A program made the translations under genes and the position numbers. The notes under the pieces are model-generated. The model did not search any database, had not been told where the DNA came from, and was given only the letters and a program-made list of their open reading frames with translations. A stretch of 64,000 bases of DNA from Povalibacter uvarum. GTDB taxonomy: Bacteria > Pseudomonadota > Gammaproteobacteria > Steroidobacterales > Steroidobacteraceae. The DNA lies in contig NZ_JACHHZ010000002.1 in NCBI RefSeq assembly GCF_014202975.1, positions 62,001 through 126,000 on the forward strand. The letters run 5' to 3'. Shown one piece after another: positions 27,801 to 35,628 of this stretch. Positions within the stretch are counted from its first letter, which is position 1. The number at the start of each line of letters is the position of its first letter.

Positions 27801-28057
27801 GCGATGACGAGCGGCTCTTTGAGTCCGAAAGCATCAATGACGCGTTCCCGATACAGCAACGCGGGATTGTCGGGTTCGATGTACGCGTTGGCGGTCGTGT
27901 CTTTCTTCAGGCCGCCAGCGAGATACGCCGCAGTGCCGATCGACAGTGCGACGACAGCGAGCACGAGGTACCGCTGCGAAACGACGAATCGCAGCCAGCG
28001 TTCGATGGCACGATCGACGAACGCAGGCGCCTGCGAGGGAGTGTTGTGAGAAGGCAT
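24869..28057 (-). CDS. RND/MMPL-family permease fused to a LolA-like periplasmic carrier domain
   Basis: A 1062-residue fusion. Residues 1-790 form an MMPL/HAE3-type RND permease with two related halves: TM helix at 28-48, a large periplasmic loop, then a helix cluster near residues 230-400 (PFYAITNGMIVVLIGISVAEP, SFLPAFMAVLPKR), and the same again in the second half (DIWLGVATSMFASVAIGLGIDF, GIGFSIVTLSAAPPI). Residues about 795-818 are a hydrophobic segment ending SGQTANAE, which looks like a signal peptide with an A-N-A cleavage motif. Residues 819-1062 are a LolA-like / outer membrane lipoprotein-sorting domain (RGTAFLVFDYQD, QWLYLPALRKVRR, GDYFLGTDLTYDEI). These are normally separate genes. 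No stop codon separates them; an internal GTG start before the segment has no Shine-Dalgarno. RBS GGAGT lies before ATG 28057. Confidence 0.88.
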   Translation of the reverse strand: MPSHNTPSQAPAFVDRAIERWLRFVVSQRYLVLAVVALSIGTAAYLAGGLKKDTTANAYIEPDNPALLYRERVIDAFGLKEPLVIAVRTPIDAGGVLNADSLRLVRDLVERLESVPNVDVDRITSLVSQSSIAGGEEGIEIERLLPAGEINVATVEKLRAAINDSPLYDGTLVSHDRTATIIVAELLDETRAAETYRAVLDLTQSMARPRGEEVFVAGAGAITGYFSTYIDRDAGRLVPFTAIAVTLILFCAFLTIRSSALPMVIAVATIVSTLGVMAASHVPFYAITNGMIVVLIGISVAEPMHVFGEYYTLQRERPFAENHDVIVDALRNVWRPIALTAVTTVAGFFSLWVTSTMPPIRYFGLFGAFGVLVAWLLTVSFLPAFMAVLPKRPSRLIERSAGAASDPMSRAMMALGARVIRAPRMVLLLSAILCIAALFEAANVKVDHARIENFNESEAIHIADREINRTLAGTNQLDIVIETDHEDGVLAPEVLRRIEALEKHLRSLPEVGGSISIVDYVKQLNRAVDGGAALSWKIPEDPALIAQLLFVYQASVPPTELQSLVDSSRSTALVRTYLRADRWSEQQAIVHAAQKFIDREFADGTAKATLTGRVMLDYEWVQSVASGHAWSVIASTLAVLLMCVAIFRSIRDGLLCLAPLVVSVLFVYAAMGIGDIWLGVATSMFASVAIGLGIDFAIHMISRARKAKARFADVDAQVMYVYQSTGRAVLFNAVAVGIGFSIVTLSAAPPIRMFGVLVSIAIVGAFVAALTVLPALLKLVSERSRRDLPHASALSQRLAPLLVIAVGIWMASGQTANAEDGDADKIMAVVAAREEGESVDRVAHIQLIDRHGVVREQVARAVRKNVADGRRMAIFYQSPANVRGTAFLVFDYQDTAHDSDQWLYLPALRKVRRVPAADRGDYFLGTDLTYDEIRNDSRVTLEDWRFRLIDRSEADGTACAVIEGTASSEAVATQLGYSRANWWIDEKSGMALRIEYWDRAGQLLKTVENRDVRQVNGIWSAMRIEVANHKTGHRTRIDFRDVRFNQKLADTLFTQQQMERGL

Positions 28058-28179
28058 GGGAGGACTCCTATGCCTGTACAGACGCGGAAACGGGGCGAAT
28101 CAGGACGGAGGGTGTACGAAAGCCGGCCAGACGGTAGACGCAGGAAAGATTCCGCAGGTCCTCTTGCTGTGGCCAGCAG

Positions 28180-28215
28180 CCAGGTGGCTAACGGCTTGCT
28201 ACCAGCATTTCTCTT
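28180..28215. repeat. GCTAACGGCTTGCTACCAG word overlapping the kinase stop codon
   Basis: Related to the GCTAGCCGTTAGCC words. On the minus strand the kinase gene ends GTA GCA AGC CGT TAG, so the repeat supplies the last codons and the stop. Confidence 0.55.
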
Positions 28216-30839
28216 GCCTTCCTCGTTTCCGGATGCTCCTCCCCCACCGTCCCGGACAAATTTTCGACGGCTACCTTCAGCGCTGCTGCAGCCGCGGCTT
28301 CATCCCCTCGGGCCTTGTGCGCTTTTCCCTGCGCCAATGAAGCGAGGCCGAGCACATTCGATGGCTTGCTGCCAGCTCGAGTCTGCTCCGCAATTTCCAC
28401 CGCACGAGCTGCATCCCGAAGGGCCTCGTCGAGATGGCCATCCACCAGTCCGAGGTTTGCTCGTTCTGCGTAAGCGCGGGCGAGTCCACCGACTACCGTT
28501 CCTCCGCGGACGAAGCCGTCGATCACCTGGGTGAAGAAGGCGCGCGCCTGGTCGTACTCCCCTCGCGCCATTCGCAATTTCGCAGTGACCAGAAGAACAC
28601 GCAGACCGGCAGGCGTCGTGTCGGTCACGTAACCGTTGTCCGGGTCGTAGGGTTCGAGCACTTCCTCCGCGCGACGCAGATCGCCTTCGGCGATGGCCAC
28701 TTCCGCCGCCACTGCGTCTGCGTAGGTAACCTGCCGCGCGTTGCCATCGGCGGATGCACGCTCCCGCATGAGCGCAAGATCGCGCTTCGCTTCCTCGTAC
28801 CTGGCGAGCGAGAACAACGTCGTGCCTCGATTCCCGAGGAGAAATGGCGCAGGAACCCCGTCCGGTGAAAACAGCCGTGAAATATCGACGGCCTCTTTGA
28901 AGTGCCGGAGCGCCTCTTCCGGTTGCCCGGTACTGATGGAGAGAACACCCCAGTTGTTGAAAACGGTGAACGCGATGTTGCTCTTGTCGCGACCGGTGCG
29001 GCGGAGGATCGCGACAGCCTCCTCGTACTGGCGCTCCGCCTCGATCGATCTGCCGTTCAGTGCGTACGCATAGCCGAGGTCGCCGACGATGTTCGCCTTC
29101 AGCGTTCCGTCCTGGGTGGGCGTTATCGCGTGGACGCGATAGGTTTCCTGGATGTACTTGAGCGCACCAGGTGCGTCGTTGTTGTCGCGAGCAATGGTGG
29201 CGCGCTTGTGCAGACAGTACACGTGCAGGTCCGGCTCATCGGCCGCATTGGCGATGACTTCTTCGAGAATCTTCGTTGCTTCCGGCACACGACCGAGCGC
29301 CCCTATCGCGGCCGCGTACTTGCACTGCAGGGATTGAACCCGATGCGTACCGATGTCGAGATTTCCAGTGCGCTCCAGGGCGCGCGCGAGGACCGCCTCC
29401 GACTTTCCGTAGAGACCGTGAGAGTTGTACGTCGCCGCCACCGCATCTACCGCGAGCGAGTATTGCAACGGCGAAGTCTCCCAAAGGCTTTCGGCCATGG
29501 CCTCGCCTCGGGCCAGCAACTGGGTGAATGTCACGGCCTCGTCGTTGCCGACGCCTTCCGTGAACAGTCGTGTCCAGAATGCGTTCGACGCTTCGGCCTG
29601 CTCGAACGCGCGCAATGCGCGATCTCGTTCGCGAACCGCGACGCCTGCCTGCCATAGCGATACAACAGCACCTGCTGTCACCGCGATCAGCAACGCACTT
29701 CCGAGTCCGACCACTACCCGATAGCGCCGGACGAACTTTCGTGCCCGATAGCCGAAGGTGTCAGGCCGCGCGCTTACCGGAAGGTCGCGCCGATAGCGCC
29801 GAAGATCGTCGATGAATTCGGCAGTCGTCTCATATCGCGCGCGCGGATCCGTCTGCAGTGCTTTCGCCAGAATCGCATCGAGATCGCCCTTGAGGGCGCG
29901 CGCGCCATTCTGATCGACGACATCGAGAACTGACATGGGGGCAAGGCAGATGATCTCAGGCCGGCCCGTCACGTAGTCGCTGCGCTGATAAGGACTGCGA
30001 CCGGACAGCAGCTCGAACAGGATCACACCCAGCGAGTACACATCCGTCGTAATGGTGGGCGACTCGCCGGCGAACTGTTCCGGCGCGGCATAACGTGGAG
30101 TGAAAGCTCGTGCACTCGACTGGCTTGCGGTCGCGCCGTCGGCTTCGAGCAGCCGGGCGATACCGAAGTCGAGCAGGTGGACATCGCCGCTTCGATCGAC
30201 GAGCACGTTGGTCGGCTTCAGGTCCCGATGCACGATCAATCGTGCATGCGCATAAGCCACGGCGCGTGCAACCTGCTCGAACAGGGCCAGCCGTTGCCGC
30301 AAGGAGAGCGAATGCGTTCGTGCGTATTCGTCGAGCGTGACGCCGTCGACATACTCGATGGCGAGATAGGGCTGGCGATCGTCCGCGACACCGGCGTCAT
30401 AGAGGCGAGCGATGCCCGGGTGTTCGAGCGCGGCCAGGATGTCCCGCTCGCGAATGAGCCGATCGCCGAGATCGGAATCCAGCAGCGAAACGCGCGGCAG
30501 TTTCAGCGCGACCTGCCGCTGCAGGGATCCGTCCGCGCGCTCGGCCAGCCAGACGGTGGACATGCCGCCTTCGCCGATCCTGCGGATGAGTCGATAGGGG
30601 CCGACCAGGTCGCCGGCGGAACGCTCGAAGGGCGAAGCAGCGACCAGGGGCGCGCGGCGCAGAATGTCCACGGTCTCGACCCCGGACTGACGGAACAGCA
30701 TGTTTCGCAGCGTTTCCCGCACCGACTCGTACTCCGGCGGCAGCGATTCCATCCAGTCGCAGCGCTTCTCGGGTTCGAGGTCGAGCACCTCGTCCAGGAG
30801 TCGATTCAGCTTGATCCAGTCGGCGCCTGTCAGGCTCAT
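28188..30839 (-). CDS. Membrane Ser/Thr protein kinase with TPR-rich sensor half
   Basis: An 883-residue kinase. Residues about 80-350 are a PknB-type kinase domain: glycine loop GEGGMSTVWLAE, Lys113 in VALKLPR, HRDLKPTN at 204-211, DFG at 224-226 and APEQF. A single transmembrane helix follows at 375-396 (VGLGSALLIAVTAGAVVSLW), so the kinase is cytoplasmic. The outer half (about 420-870) is helical repeats of TPR type. Members of this group often sit next to an ECF-type sigma factor, as here (30919), pointing to a signalling pair. All catalytic residues are present. The last codons are inside a repeated intergenic word. Confidence 0.92.
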   Translation of the reverse strand: MSLTGADWIKLNRLLDEVLDLEPEKRCDWMESLPPEYESVRETLRNMLFRQSGVETVDILRRAPLVAASPFERSAGDLVGPYRLIRRIGEGGMSTVWLAERADGSLQRQVALKLPRVSLLDSDLGDRLIRERDILAALEHPGIARLYDAGVADDRQPYLAIEYVDGVTLDEYARTHSLSLRQRLALFEQVARAVAYAHARLIVHRDLKPTNVLVDRSGDVHLLDFGIARLLEADGATASQSSARAFTPRYAAPEQFAGESPTITTDVYSLGVILFELLSGRSPYQRSDYVTGRPEIICLAPMSVLDVVDQNGARALKGDLDAILAKALQTDPRARYETTAEFIDDLRRYRRDLPVSARPDTFGYRARKFVRRYRVVVGLGSALLIAVTAGAVVSLWQAGVAVRERDRALRAFEQAEASNAFWTRLFTEGVGNDEAVTFTQLLARGEAMAESLWETSPLQYSLAVDAVAATYNSHGLYGKSEAVLARALERTGNLDIGTHRVQSLQCKYAAAIGALGRVPEATKILEEVIANAADEPDLHVYCLHKRATIARDNNDAPGALKYIQETYRVHAITPTQDGTLKANIVGDLGYAYALNGRSIEAERQYEEAVAILRRTGRDKSNIAFTVFNNWGVLSISTGQPEEALRHFKEAVDISRLFSPDGVPAPFLLGNRGTTLFSLARYEEAKRDLALMRERASADGNARQVTYADAVAAEVAIAEGDLRRAEEVLEPYDPDNGYVTDTTPAGLRVLLVTAKLRMARGEYDQARAFFTQVIDGFVRGGTVVGGLARAYAERANLGLVDGHLDEALRDAARAVEIAEQTRAGSKPSNVLGLASLAQGKAHKARGDEAAAAAALKVAVENLSGTVGEEHPETRKAREMLVASR

Positions 30840-30918
30840 GGGGAAAGCAGTCCGCGATCTTTCGGAGTCAGACGCGCTCGATGCGGGAAAGCGGACATCG
30901 ATCGGCGTCTTTTTCTTG

Positions 30919-31578
30919 TCAGCGCAGGGTCGCGGTCAGCAGGAGCTTGGCTTTTTCCCAGTCCCGGCGGACGGTGCGATCCGCCACGCCGAGGGCTTCA
31001 GCGACCTCCGCCTCGGTCATGCCGGCGAAGAAACGCATCTCGACCACTTTGACCAGGCGATCGTCGACGGTCTGCAGCGCTTCGAGTGCATCGTTGATCC
31101 GGATCAATTCCTCGTCGGTCGCACGCACGTCTTCCGCGAATTGCGTGTCGAGCGGCACATGCTCCGCATCGCCGCCACGCCGTTCGGCCTGACGTTTCCG
31201 CGCGAAATCGACGATCACGGAACGCATGACGCGGCCGGCGTAGGAAAAGAAATGACCGCGATCGCTGCCCTGAAGCTGGCCGGCCTGGACGAATCGCAGG
31301 AAGCTTTCGTGAACGAGGACCGTCGTATCGAGCAGTGTGTTGCGGCCGCCGCTGTTGCGCAGCTGGGCTCGTGCCTGGCCGCGCAATTCGTCGTACGCGA
31401 CAGCGAACAAACGTTCACGTGCGGCGGCATCGCCTTGTTGGGCACGCTGCAATAAATCGGCAAGTGGATCCACGACTGACACGCTCTCCCCTGACCCCGC
31501 GCGTGAGACCTCGTCCGCGCCCTCCGGGTTCCCCGCAAGTGAGACCGGAGCCTGCGTCGGGGCCAGCGGGGCTGACAA
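30919..31578 (-). CDS. ECF-type RNA polymerase sigma factor
   Basis: A 219-residue sigma factor of the 'ECF-type sigma factor' (sigma70-ECF) group. Region 2 is at LLQRAQQGDAAARERLFAVAYDELRGQAR; SFLRFVQ and HFFSYAGRVMRSVIVDFARKR complete it. Region 4 contains VVEMRFFAGMTEAEVAEALGV with helix-turn-helix RTVRRDWEKAK. The family is typically encoded beside a Ser/Thr kinase, which regulates it in place of a classic anti-sigma factor, exactly as here. It probably directs transcription of the envelope genes downstream. The N-terminus is Pro/Ala-rich and poorly conserved; a start a few codons further in, at VDPLADLLQ, is possible. Start ATG 31578 has a weak Shine-Dalgarno. Confidence 0.9.
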   Translation of the reverse strand: MSAPLAPTQAPVSLAGNPEGADEVSRAGSGESVSVVDPLADLLQRAQQGDAAARERLFAVAYDELRGQARAQLRNSGGRNTLLDTTVLVHESFLRFVQAGQLQGSDRGHFFSYAGRVMRSVIVDFARKRQAERRGGDAEHVPLDTQFAEDVRATDEELIRINDALEALQTVDDRLVKVVEMRFFAGMTEAEVAEALGVADRTVRRDWEKAKLLLTATLR

Positions 31579-31931
31579 CTAACTATAGTCAGATATCTCG
31601 GGCGTCGGTACCGATGTTCCTGCGGCGCAAGAGATCGGCAACGGTCAACCGGAGCAGATCGCGCGCGACTGGCGGATTTCGGACATGAGCGGCGAGCTGC
31701 AAGCGACGAGCGATGAGCCAGAAGGGAAAGCGCTTCTGGCTCACAGCTCGCAGCTCACCGCCGCACACATGCACGCCGTAAATGACCGCGCATTCCCATG
31801 CAGAATGAACGTTCAGCGTCGCGCACAAATTACGTTCTGTTAGCGATCATCGAGCGCGACGCGTAGTACATTGCCTCCTCAACAGCCGCGACGAAAGCTA
31901 TGCTTGCGCGCGCAAGACGGGGGTCTGGTTG
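31579..31931. other. 353-bp divergent intergenic region, no gene seen
   Basis: Lies between the ECF sigma start and the acyl-CoA synthetase start. It must contain promoters for both. The only structure seen is the AGCTATGAG-family inverted repeat at 31692-31756. A 79-codon open frame (31589-31828, minus) is built over the repeat and is not believed coding. Confidence 0.6.
31692..31756. repeat. AGCTATGAG-word inverted repeat, second copy
   Basis: AGCGACGAGCGATGAGCCAG, then CTTCTGGCTCACAGCTCGCAGC. It aligns closely with the copy at 20369-20436, including the same CAGAAG...CTGGCTCA junction, with compensating changes in the two arms. Confidence 0.75.
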
Positions 31932-33746
31932 ATGAACAGAAAACAGAAGGCGGCAGAACGACCGCTCAATGAGTATCCGATGCGCACGCTCGAGCGACCG
32001 GCGCCGAGCATCGAAGTGCGACAAGGCGATGACGGCATCGTCTATCTCTCCTGCGGCATTCCTTACGAGCCGGGATTGCCTTCGCTGATCGACTACTTCT
32101 CACGCTCCGTCGAACTGCGGCCCGATTCGACGTTTCTCGCGGAGCGCAAAGGCACTGACTGGCGTCGAGTGAGTTATCGCGAGGCCTGGCGCGATACCGG
32201 TGCAATTGCGACGTGGCTGATGCGCCAGGGTTTCGGACCCGATAGCGCACCCGTGATGATTCTTTCCGAGAACAGCATCGAGCACGCATTGCTCACGCTG
32301 GGTGCGCTGCGCGCTGGCGCGGCCGTCGTTCCCGTGTCGCCAACCTATTCCTTCGGCGCCGAACTCACGCGGCTCGGATATGCACTCGAGCTGATCGAGC
32401 CCGGCGTCGTATTCGCGCTCGACGGCGAACGTTATGGTCCGGCACTCGAGACGGCGCGCGCTCCCGGGCGCCGTCTCGTGACGGGCGCTGATCTCCGCGA
32501 GATGCTGAATGAGTACGATGAAGCCGCGGTGACGGAGCGACGCAAGGCGATCACCGAAGACACGATCGCAAAGATCCTGCTGACTTCAGGTTCGACAGGC
32601 CGCCCCAAAGGCGTCGTGAACACGCACGGCAATCTCGCTGCATCCGTGCAGATGATTCGTCTCGTGAGCGAACCGTTCACGCTCGAACGTCATCACGTCA
32701 TCGTCGACTGGCTTCCCTGGCATCACACGTTCGGCGGCAACGCGCAGTTCAACGGCGTGCTTGCGAATGCGGGCACGCTCTATATCGATGATGGACGACC
32801 GATGCCGGGTCTGTTCGAGAAGACGATCGAGAATCTGCGCGACGTCTCGCCGAGTGGCTTCGGTTGCGTACCGGCCGTCTATGGGCTGCTCGCCGATGCG
32901 CTCGAGCGCGACGACGATTTCCGCCACAAGTTCTTCAAGAATCTGCGCTGGCTCTCCTACGGCGGAGCGTTGCTGCCGCAACCTCTGTGGGAACGCATTC
33001 AGCGATTGGCAGTGAAGGAGCTGGGCGAGCGCCTGCCCTTCGGCACCGGCTGGGGCATGACGGAAACATCCGCCACCGGAATCGCTGTGTATTGGAACAC
33101 GGAGCGCACAGGCCTCGTGGGCCTGCCCCAGCCAGGGGTGACTCTCAAACTGCTCCCGGTCGGCGACCGGATCGAAGTCCGCATCAAGGGGCCTCACATC
33201 ATGCCGCGCTATTACCGCAACGACGTACTCAACGCTGCCGCATTCGATGAAGAAGGATATTTCAAGACCGGCGATGCGGCGCGTTGGGTGGACGCGCGAC
33301 GTCCGCTCGAGGGACTCGAGTTCGCAGGCCGTATCGCCGAAGACTTCAAGCTCCAGTCAGGCACATGGGTTCAAGGCAGCATTGTGCGACGCGACCTCGT
33401 CGCTGCGCTGCAGCCCTACGTCACCGACGCGGTCATCTGCGCACCCGACCAGCCTTGGCTGGGCGCGCTCGTGTGGCTCAATGTCGCGGACCAGGAGCCC
33501 ATTCGCGCGGCGCTTGCGGCCAAGCTCGCGAACTTCAATCGTGCACGGCAAGGCGGAGCCAGCACAGTCTCGCGCCTGCTCGTGCTCACAGATCCGCCTT
33601 CGGCAGAAGCCGGTGAAGTGACGGATAAGCGTTCGATCAATCAGCGCCGCGTACTCGAACGGCGTGCCGACGACGTCAACGCGCTTTACGCACCGACACT
33701 GGACCCTCGCGTGGTCCTGCCGATCCAGGGAATTCAGCACGGTTGA
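31932..33746 (+). CDS. AMP-binding acyl-CoA synthetase, feruloyl-CoA synthetase-like
   Basis: A 604-residue ANL-superfamily enzyme, normal length for feruloyl-CoA synthase-like proteins. The P-loop/AMP motif is LLTSGSTGRPKGVVNTHGN, WLPWHHTFGGNAQF is the next core motif, GTGWGMTETSA the A5 motif and GYFKTGDAARW the hinge motif; the C-terminus carries GEVTDKRSINQRRVL with the catalytic Lys in TDKR. It activates an aryl or fatty carboxylate to the CoA thioester. PAPSIEVRQGDDGIVYL at the N-terminus is the extended start seen in feruloyl-CoA synthetases. The listed TTG at 31929 directly precedes the ATG used here. Neighbouring thioesterase (34238) suggests CoA-ester metabolism. Confidence 0.85.
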   Translation: MNRKQKAAERPLNEYPMRTLERPAPSIEVRQGDDGIVYLSCGIPYEPGLPSLIDYFSRSVELRPDSTFLAERKGTDWRRVSYREAWRDTGAIATWLMRQGFGPDSAPVMILSENSIEHALLTLGALRAGAAVVPVSPTYSFGAELTRLGYALELIEPGVVFALDGERYGPALETARAPGRRLVTGADLREMLNEYDEAAVTERRKAITEDTIAKILLTSGSTGRPKGVVNTHGNLAASVQMIRLVSEPFTLERHHVIVDWLPWHHTFGGNAQFNGVLANAGTLYIDDGRPMPGLFEKTIENLRDVSPSGFGCVPAVYGLLADALERDDDFRHKFFKNLRWLSYGGALLPQPLWERIQRLAVKELGERLPFGTGWGMTETSATGIAVYWNTERTGLVGLPQPGVTLKLLPVGDRIEVRIKGPHIMPRYYRNDVLNAAAFDEEGYFKTGDAARWVDARRPLEGLEFAGRIAEDFKLQSGTWVQGSIVRRDLVAALQPYVTDAVICAPDQPWLGALVWLNVADQEPIRAALAAKLANFNRARQGGASTVSRLLVLTDPPSAEAGEVTDKRSINQRRVLERRADDVNALYAPTLDPRVVLPIQGIQHG

Positions 33747-33897
33747 CCCCCTTGGGGAACGAGGGCTCACGGCTCGGCCCTCCGCTGCCTCCGTTCGTCG
33801 CAACGACTTTCGGGTCACTGCAACCTTTTTCGCGGAGGCTGCATCTCAAGGACATACGCTGCAATGAGCAGCAATTGTCCACCGAAGGGAGCACGCC

Positions 33898-34053
33898 ATG
33901 TACACCATCATCGAGTTGAGCAACCGCACCGAGCGAGCAGTCTGTGCCGTTCTTTCCGTCACGATCGTCGCCGTCGTTCTGGCCCTGGGCGCCGCCGGCA
34001 TCGAATCGACCGCACATCTGGACTACTCGGTCACGGTCACGCAGCTGTCGTAA
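33898..34053 (+). CDS. Single-span membrane microprotein, 51 aa (paralogue of 50562-50720)
   Basis: A 51-codon gene, AAGGGAG 7 nt before the ATG. The protein has a short N-terminal head, a hydrophobic helix from about residue 15 to 30 (with Cys16), then GAAGIES at 31-37 and a polar C-terminus ending VTVTQLS. A paralogue at 50562 shares Cys16, Gly31, Ala32, Gly34, Glu36 and Ser37 in exactly the same register and a matching VTITQIA end. I recognise no family. The shared pattern and good ribosome sites support real coding. It follows the acyl-CoA synthetase by 151 bp, which contains a GAGGGC/GCCCTC hairpin (about 33765-33786). Confidence 0.75.
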   Translation: MYTIIELSNRTERAVCAVLSVTIVAVVLALGAAGIESTAHLDYSVTVTQLS

Positions 34054-34105
34054 GAGATCGCAAATTGCCGGCGCCATTGCTGATGTGCGCCGGCGGAAGT
34101 GCACA

Positions 34106-34133
34106 CGTCATTCCCGCGAACGCGGAATCCATC
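34106..34133. repeat. REP-like element (family A), half copy
   Basis: CGTCATTCCCGCGAACGCGG followed by AATCCATC, the left half only of the element seen at 2029-2090. Confidence 0.7.
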
Positions 34134-34237
34134 AGATCGCGGCGCAGAGACGAGAACGGTCAGTGCCTGCACGACCCAGTGCCTGCAACACAGGGGCGTG
34201 AGAAGATCGCGGCAGTCATCCTGTCGTGATCCGTTCG

Positions 34238-34714
34238 ATGAATCAGGCCGCACTCCGTTTCGACCTTCCCGATCCTCATCTGCTGGCGCTCCAGGTCGTC
34301 GAAGACGACATCGACGCGTATCAACACGTCAACAACGCCGTCTACGTGACCTGGTGCGATCGGGTCGCGTGGGATCATTCGGCTGCGCTCGGTCTTCCCA
34401 TCGAGCGATGTCTCGAACTCGATCGAGGCATGGCGGTTGTGCGCACGGTGATCAACTATCTGCGGCCGGCGCTGCGCGGCGATGCGCTGCTGATCGCCAC
34501 GTGGATTCTTCCCGCCGAAAGTCGCGTCTGTATCAGACGCCGCTTCCAGCTGCTTCGCACAAGTGACGGCACCACGTTGTCACGAGCAGAGGTCGAATAT
34601 GCCTGTCTCGAACTATCGAGCGGTCGACCGACGCGCTGGCCTGCCGAGTTTCGACAACGCTATGTCGTTCGGCCTGCGGTCTTGGATGGACTCACGGAAC
34701 TTGGCCCTGTCTGA
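34238..34714 (+). CDS. Hotdog-fold acyl-CoA thioesterase (4-hydroxybenzoyl-CoA thioesterase / YbgC type)
   Basis: A 158-residue hotdog thioesterase. DIDAYQHVNNAVYVTWCDRVAWDHS is the diagnostic D-x-D-x-x-x-H-V-N-N-x-x-Y-x-x-(W/Y) segment with the catalytic Asp. The central strands are GMAVVRTVINYLRPALRGD and RVCIRRRFQLLRTSDG. Such enzymes hydrolyse short or aromatic acyl-CoA esters, which fits the nearby synthetase at 31932. The open frame begins at a GTG (34226), and ATG at 34238 is preferred on N-terminal pattern; neither has a good Shine-Dalgarno. The C-terminal tail is Arg/Pro-rich. Confidence 0.85.
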   Translation: MNQAALRFDLPDPHLLALQVVEDDIDAYQHVNNAVYVTWCDRVAWDHSAALGLPIERCLELDRGMAVVRTVINYLRPALRGDALLIATWILPAESRVCIRRRFQLLRTSDGTTLSRAEVEYACLELSSGRPTRWPAEFRQRYVVRPAVLDGLTELGPV

Positions 34715-34855
34715 CGGTTAGCCACCCGCCTCCTTGGAGCATTGCCGCCGCAGTGCGCAAGCGAACTGCGTCATCGCATCCTGCCTGTCCTGTACGCTAC
34801 CGAACATACCCGGAGCATTTGCCCTAGACTCAGTCGGGTGCGAGGAGAATCCACC

Positions 34856-35578
34856 ATGACCGCGTCGACCCATGATCCTCTGCAGAATCACTTGCTGGCG
34901 GCACTGCCAGAGGCGGATTTCGATCGATTCCGATCCCACCTGAAACTGGTCCCGATGCCACTCGGTGAGGCGCTCTACGAGCCCGGCACGAGACTGCGAT
35001 ACGTCTATTTCCCTACGAACTCGATCGTTTCGTTGCTGTACGTCATGGCCGACGGAGCCTCAGCGGAGATCGCCGTCGTGGGCAACGAAGGCGTGATCGG
35101 TGTTTCGCTGTTCATGGGCGGCGAGACCACTCCGAGCCGCGCAGTCGTGCAAAGCGCCGGACATGCTTATCGGCTGCCGGGACAAGTTCTCAAGGAAGAG
35201 TTCACCCGGGCTGGGGCGATGCAGCATCTGCTGCTGCGCTACACCCAGGCTCTGCTGACTCAGATGGCCCAGACCGCCGTATGTAATCGACACCATTCGC
35301 TCGACCAGCAGCTGTGCCGATGGCTTCTGCTGAGCCTGGATCGCCTGTCTGCGAACGAACTGGTCATGACGCAGGAATTGATCGCCAACATGCTCGGCGT
35401 TCGGCGCGAAGGCGTTACGGAAGCTGCGGGGAATTTGCAGAAGGCCGGATTGATTCAATACAGCCGCGGGCGCATCACGGTGCTCGACCGACCCGGACTG
35501 GAGGCGCGCACCTGCGAGTGCTACGGCGTGGTCAAACGGGAATGCGACCGCCTGTTGCCGGGGTCCACTGCGCCCTGA
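34856..35578 (+). CDS. Crp/Fnr-family transcriptional regulator (copy 1)
   Basis: A 240-residue Crp/Fnr regulator. The N-terminal half is a cyclic-nucleotide-binding fold (LYEPGTRLRYVYFPTNSIVSLLYVM, EIAVVGNEGVIGVSLFMG). The C-terminal winged helix has MTQELIANMLGVRREGVTEAAGNLQKAG as helix-turn-helix. The effector phosphate loop of CRP is not well matched, as usual for this uncharacterised 'YFPTNSIVS' subgroup; cNMP binding is therefore unsure. AGGAG 8 nt before the ATG fixes the start (the open frame to 34742 is longer). It is paralogous to the regulator at 40710. Confidence 0.88.
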   Translation: MTASTHDPLQNHLLAALPEADFDRFRSHLKLVPMPLGEALYEPGTRLRYVYFPTNSIVSLLYVMADGASAEIAVVGNEGVIGVSLFMGGETTPSRAVVQSAGHAYRLPGQVLKEEFTRAGAMQHLLLRYTQALLTQMAQTAVCNRHHSLDQQLCRWLLLSLDRLSANELVMTQELIANMLGVRREGVTEAAGNLQKAGLIQYSRGRITVLDRPGLEARTCECYGVVKRECDRLLPGSTAP

Positions 35579-35628
35579 GTCGCACTCAACCGAGCGCAGC
35601 AACTACGCTCCGAGAGTGCTTCACCGAC

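Noticed and set aside
31589-31828. 79-codon minus frame in the sigma-synthetase spacer
   Set aside because: Built over an inverted repeat, no ribosome site, no recognisable pattern.
33840-33900. sigma-54 site before the first microprotein
   Set aside because: The only GG...GC pairs have 9-nt spacing, not 10, and lack TGGCAC.
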